DNA of 64,000 nt from Rhizobium rhizogenes NBRC 13257 (GTDB taxonomy: Bacteria > Pseudomonadota > Alphaproteobacteria > Rhizobiales > Rhizobiaceae), in NCBI RefSeq assembly GCF_000696095.1, contig NZ_BAYX01000006.1, forward strand, positions 1 through 64,000, written 5' to 3'. Shown here in pieces: positions 62,781 to 64,000 of the stretch (position 1 is the first letter of the stretch; every line of letters begins with the position of its first letter). The notes beneath the pieces are model-generated. The model saw only the letters and a list, made by a program, of their open reading frames with translations. It was not told the DNA's origin and searched no databases. A program made the translations under genes and the position numbers.

Positions 62781-63677
62781 ATGAGAAAAGGTGATTTCAG
62801 CGAGTTGGCGGCATTCATAACCGTCGTGGAAGAGGGAAGTTTCACTCGCGCGGCCGCGAAGCTTGGCCTCTCTCAGTCCGCACTGAGCTACGCTGTTCGA
62901 ATGCTCGAGCGACGTCTGGATGTGCGTTTGATTTCGCGGACGACGCGCAGCCTGTCGATGACAGAGGCCGGGGAGCGCCTATTTAACAACCTGCGTCCTG
63001 CATTCGATCATATCGACAGCGAAATCGCAGCGCTCACCGCCCTGCGCGATAAACCCGCAGGCACGATTCGCATCACCACCTTTCGGCATGCCGCCCGAAT
63101 GGTACTCTGGCCCGCGCTGCTGAAGCTTGCGCCTGAGTATCCTGACATCGTCGTTGAGATCAGTGTTGATGAAGGGCTCACCGATATCGTCGCCGGCCGA
63201 TTTGACGCTGGCATTCGCCTTGGTGAACAGGTCGAGAAGGACATGGTATCGGTGCGGGTGAGCCCTGAGGTTCGAATGGCGGTCGTCGGATCGCCCTCTT
63301 ATTTTACCAATCGAAAACGCCCGGAAACGCCACGGGACCTGAACAACCACTCTTGCGTAAGCTATCGGCAGAGCCGGGGAGGTGGTCTCTATGCTTGGGA
63401 GTTCGAGCGCGACGGTGTCGAGCTGGAGGCGCGTGTTAGCGGATCGCTCATTCTCAACGACAACGAGATGCTGGAAAATGCGGCCCTTGACGGACTTGGA
63501 CTGGTCTACGTCTTCGAAAGTCAGGTTTCCCAACATATTGCCGAGGGACGGTTGATCCGCGTTCTGGAAGATTGGTGCCCGCCATTTCCGGGCTATCACC
63601 TCTACTATCCAAGCCGGCGACAACATACGCCAGCCTTCTCGCTCCTGGTGGAGGCACTCCGTTACAGGGGGCCGTAA
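62781..63677 (+). CDS. LysR-family transcriptional regulator
   Basis: 298 residues: winged helix at 5-65 (FITVVEEGSFTRAAAKLGLS, QSALSYAVRMLERRL) and a periplasmic-binding-like effector domain from about 90 (GTIRITTFRHAARMVLWPAL). The 116-bp gap to the divergent oxidoreductase should contain its binding site. No other function can be read from sequence. The stretch 63678-63966 shows no gene. Confidence 0.92.
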   Translation: MRKGDFSELAAFITVVEEGSFTRAAAKLGLSQSALSYAVRMLERRLDVRLISRTTRSLSMTEAGERLFNNLRPAFDHIDSEIAALTALRDKPAGTIRITTFRHAARMVLWPALLKLAPEYPDIVVEISVDEGLTDIVAGRFDAGIRLGEQVEKDMVSVRVSPEVRMAVVGSPSYFTNRKRPETPRDLNNHSCVSYRQSRGGGLYAWEFERDGVELEARVSGSLILNDNEMLENAALDGLGLVYVFESQVSQHIAEGRLIRVLEDWCPPFPGYHLYYPSRRQHTPAFSLLVEALRYRGP

Positions 63678-63966
63678 CCAGCCGATTTGCGTCGCGCATA
63701 TGCTGGTGCGGACGACTGCCTCCACGATATCAGACGCTCCGGACCGCCGCTCAGCGCCAGTATTTATCAATCTCATTTCTAGCCCCATGCAGAAAATAGG
63801 GGCTAATCGCGCATTGCCGCCCTCCTTATCTCCCCTCACGGGGACGGACGTCAAAACCATTGTGCCGGTGAAGTGATCTAACTCGCTTGAGCGCAAGATG
63901 AACTGACACGGATCGTCCTCCTTAGATGAAACGACGGCTTCGCCGCCAAATTTCAGGAGACGACTT

Positions 63967-64000
63967 ATGGACAAAAACAAGCAAGGGGTGGCTTCGAATG
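63967..64000 (+). CDS. Start of a probable KGG-repeat stress protein (truncated by window end)
   Basis: Only 11 codons are inside the window, MDKNKQGVASN, with AGGAG 7 nt upstream of the ATG. This matches the opening of rhizobial general-stress proteins with KGG motifs, which start MDKNKxGFAS. Identification rests on this short match alone. Confidence 0.4.
   Translation, partial: MDKNKQGVASN

Noticed and set aside
1..64000. CRISPR arrays, insertion sequences, rRNA or tRNA genes, phage genes
   Set aside because: Looked for regular repeats, transposase motifs and conserved RNA sequences; none was found. The only multi-copy sequences seen are the serA fragment and the operator pairs.

Overview
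The window looks like a chromosome or large-replicon segment of a Rhizobiaceae bacterium (Rhizobium/Agrobacterium group). Evidence: high-GC genes with tight ATGA/GTGA overlaps, a bcsN-bcsA-bcsB-bcsZ cellulose operon of the rhizobial celABC type, several ABC uptake systems with LacI-type regulators, DUF992 and KGG-type small proteins, and a CtrA-like box. Identifications come from reading translations and motifs; no database search was possible.

Layout. 0.1-9.1 kb: amino-acid and amine catabolism. It holds a class II aldolase, a citrulline/arginine hydrolase (CtlX-like) with ornithine cyclodeaminase and a divergent Lrp regulator, ethanolamine ammonia-lyase eutBC, an XRE-cupin regulator divergent from a PLP aminotransferase, and an MFS exporter. 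A phosphatase relic lies before eutB. 9.2-18.3 kb: a strongly structured intergenic stretch ending in a terminator (candidate sRNA), DUF992 protein, class III cyclase, M20 amidohydrolase, DAO-type oxidase, nucleoside deoxyribosyltransferase, L,D-transpeptidase, an AbrB/PIN toxin-antitoxin pair and serA. A decayed serA fragment lies 2.9 kb from the intact gene.

18.7-31.7 kb: a near-complete type II secretion system in two convergent transcription units (gspL-M-C-like-K-E-F-H-I-J forward; gspD-O-G reverse). Immediately upstream of gspD on the same strand is a Tat-signal alginate-lyase-like protein with a C-terminal LamG-type domain, a natural candidate substrate. 31.7-36.9 kb: a low-density accessory island with relics of a DnaQ-type exonuclease and a DUF4143-type ATPase, an AT-rich exported ClpP-like protein, and small envelope proteins.

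36.9-41.9 kb: a ribose-type sugar ABC importer with a divergent LacI regulator and two copies of a LacI-type operator. 42.0-52.9 kb: the cellulose operon (bcsN, bcsA with PilZ domain, bcsB, bcsZ, a TPR protein) followed on the same strand by a PAS-GGDEF diguanylate cyclase; a CtrA-type TTAA-N7-TTAA site lies upstream of bcsN. 53.2-54.2 kb: an ankyrin-repeat protein just downstream of a decayed ORF. 54.2-60.7 kb: an Afu/Fbp-type ABC importer with an inositol-monophosphatase-family enzyme and a divergent LacI regulator with paired operators; this context points to a phosphorylated sugar or polyol rather than iron. 60.7-64 kb: NUDIX hydrolase with a clear terminator, old-yellow-enzyme oxidoreductase divergent from a LysR regulator, and the first codons of a probable KGG-repeat stress protein.
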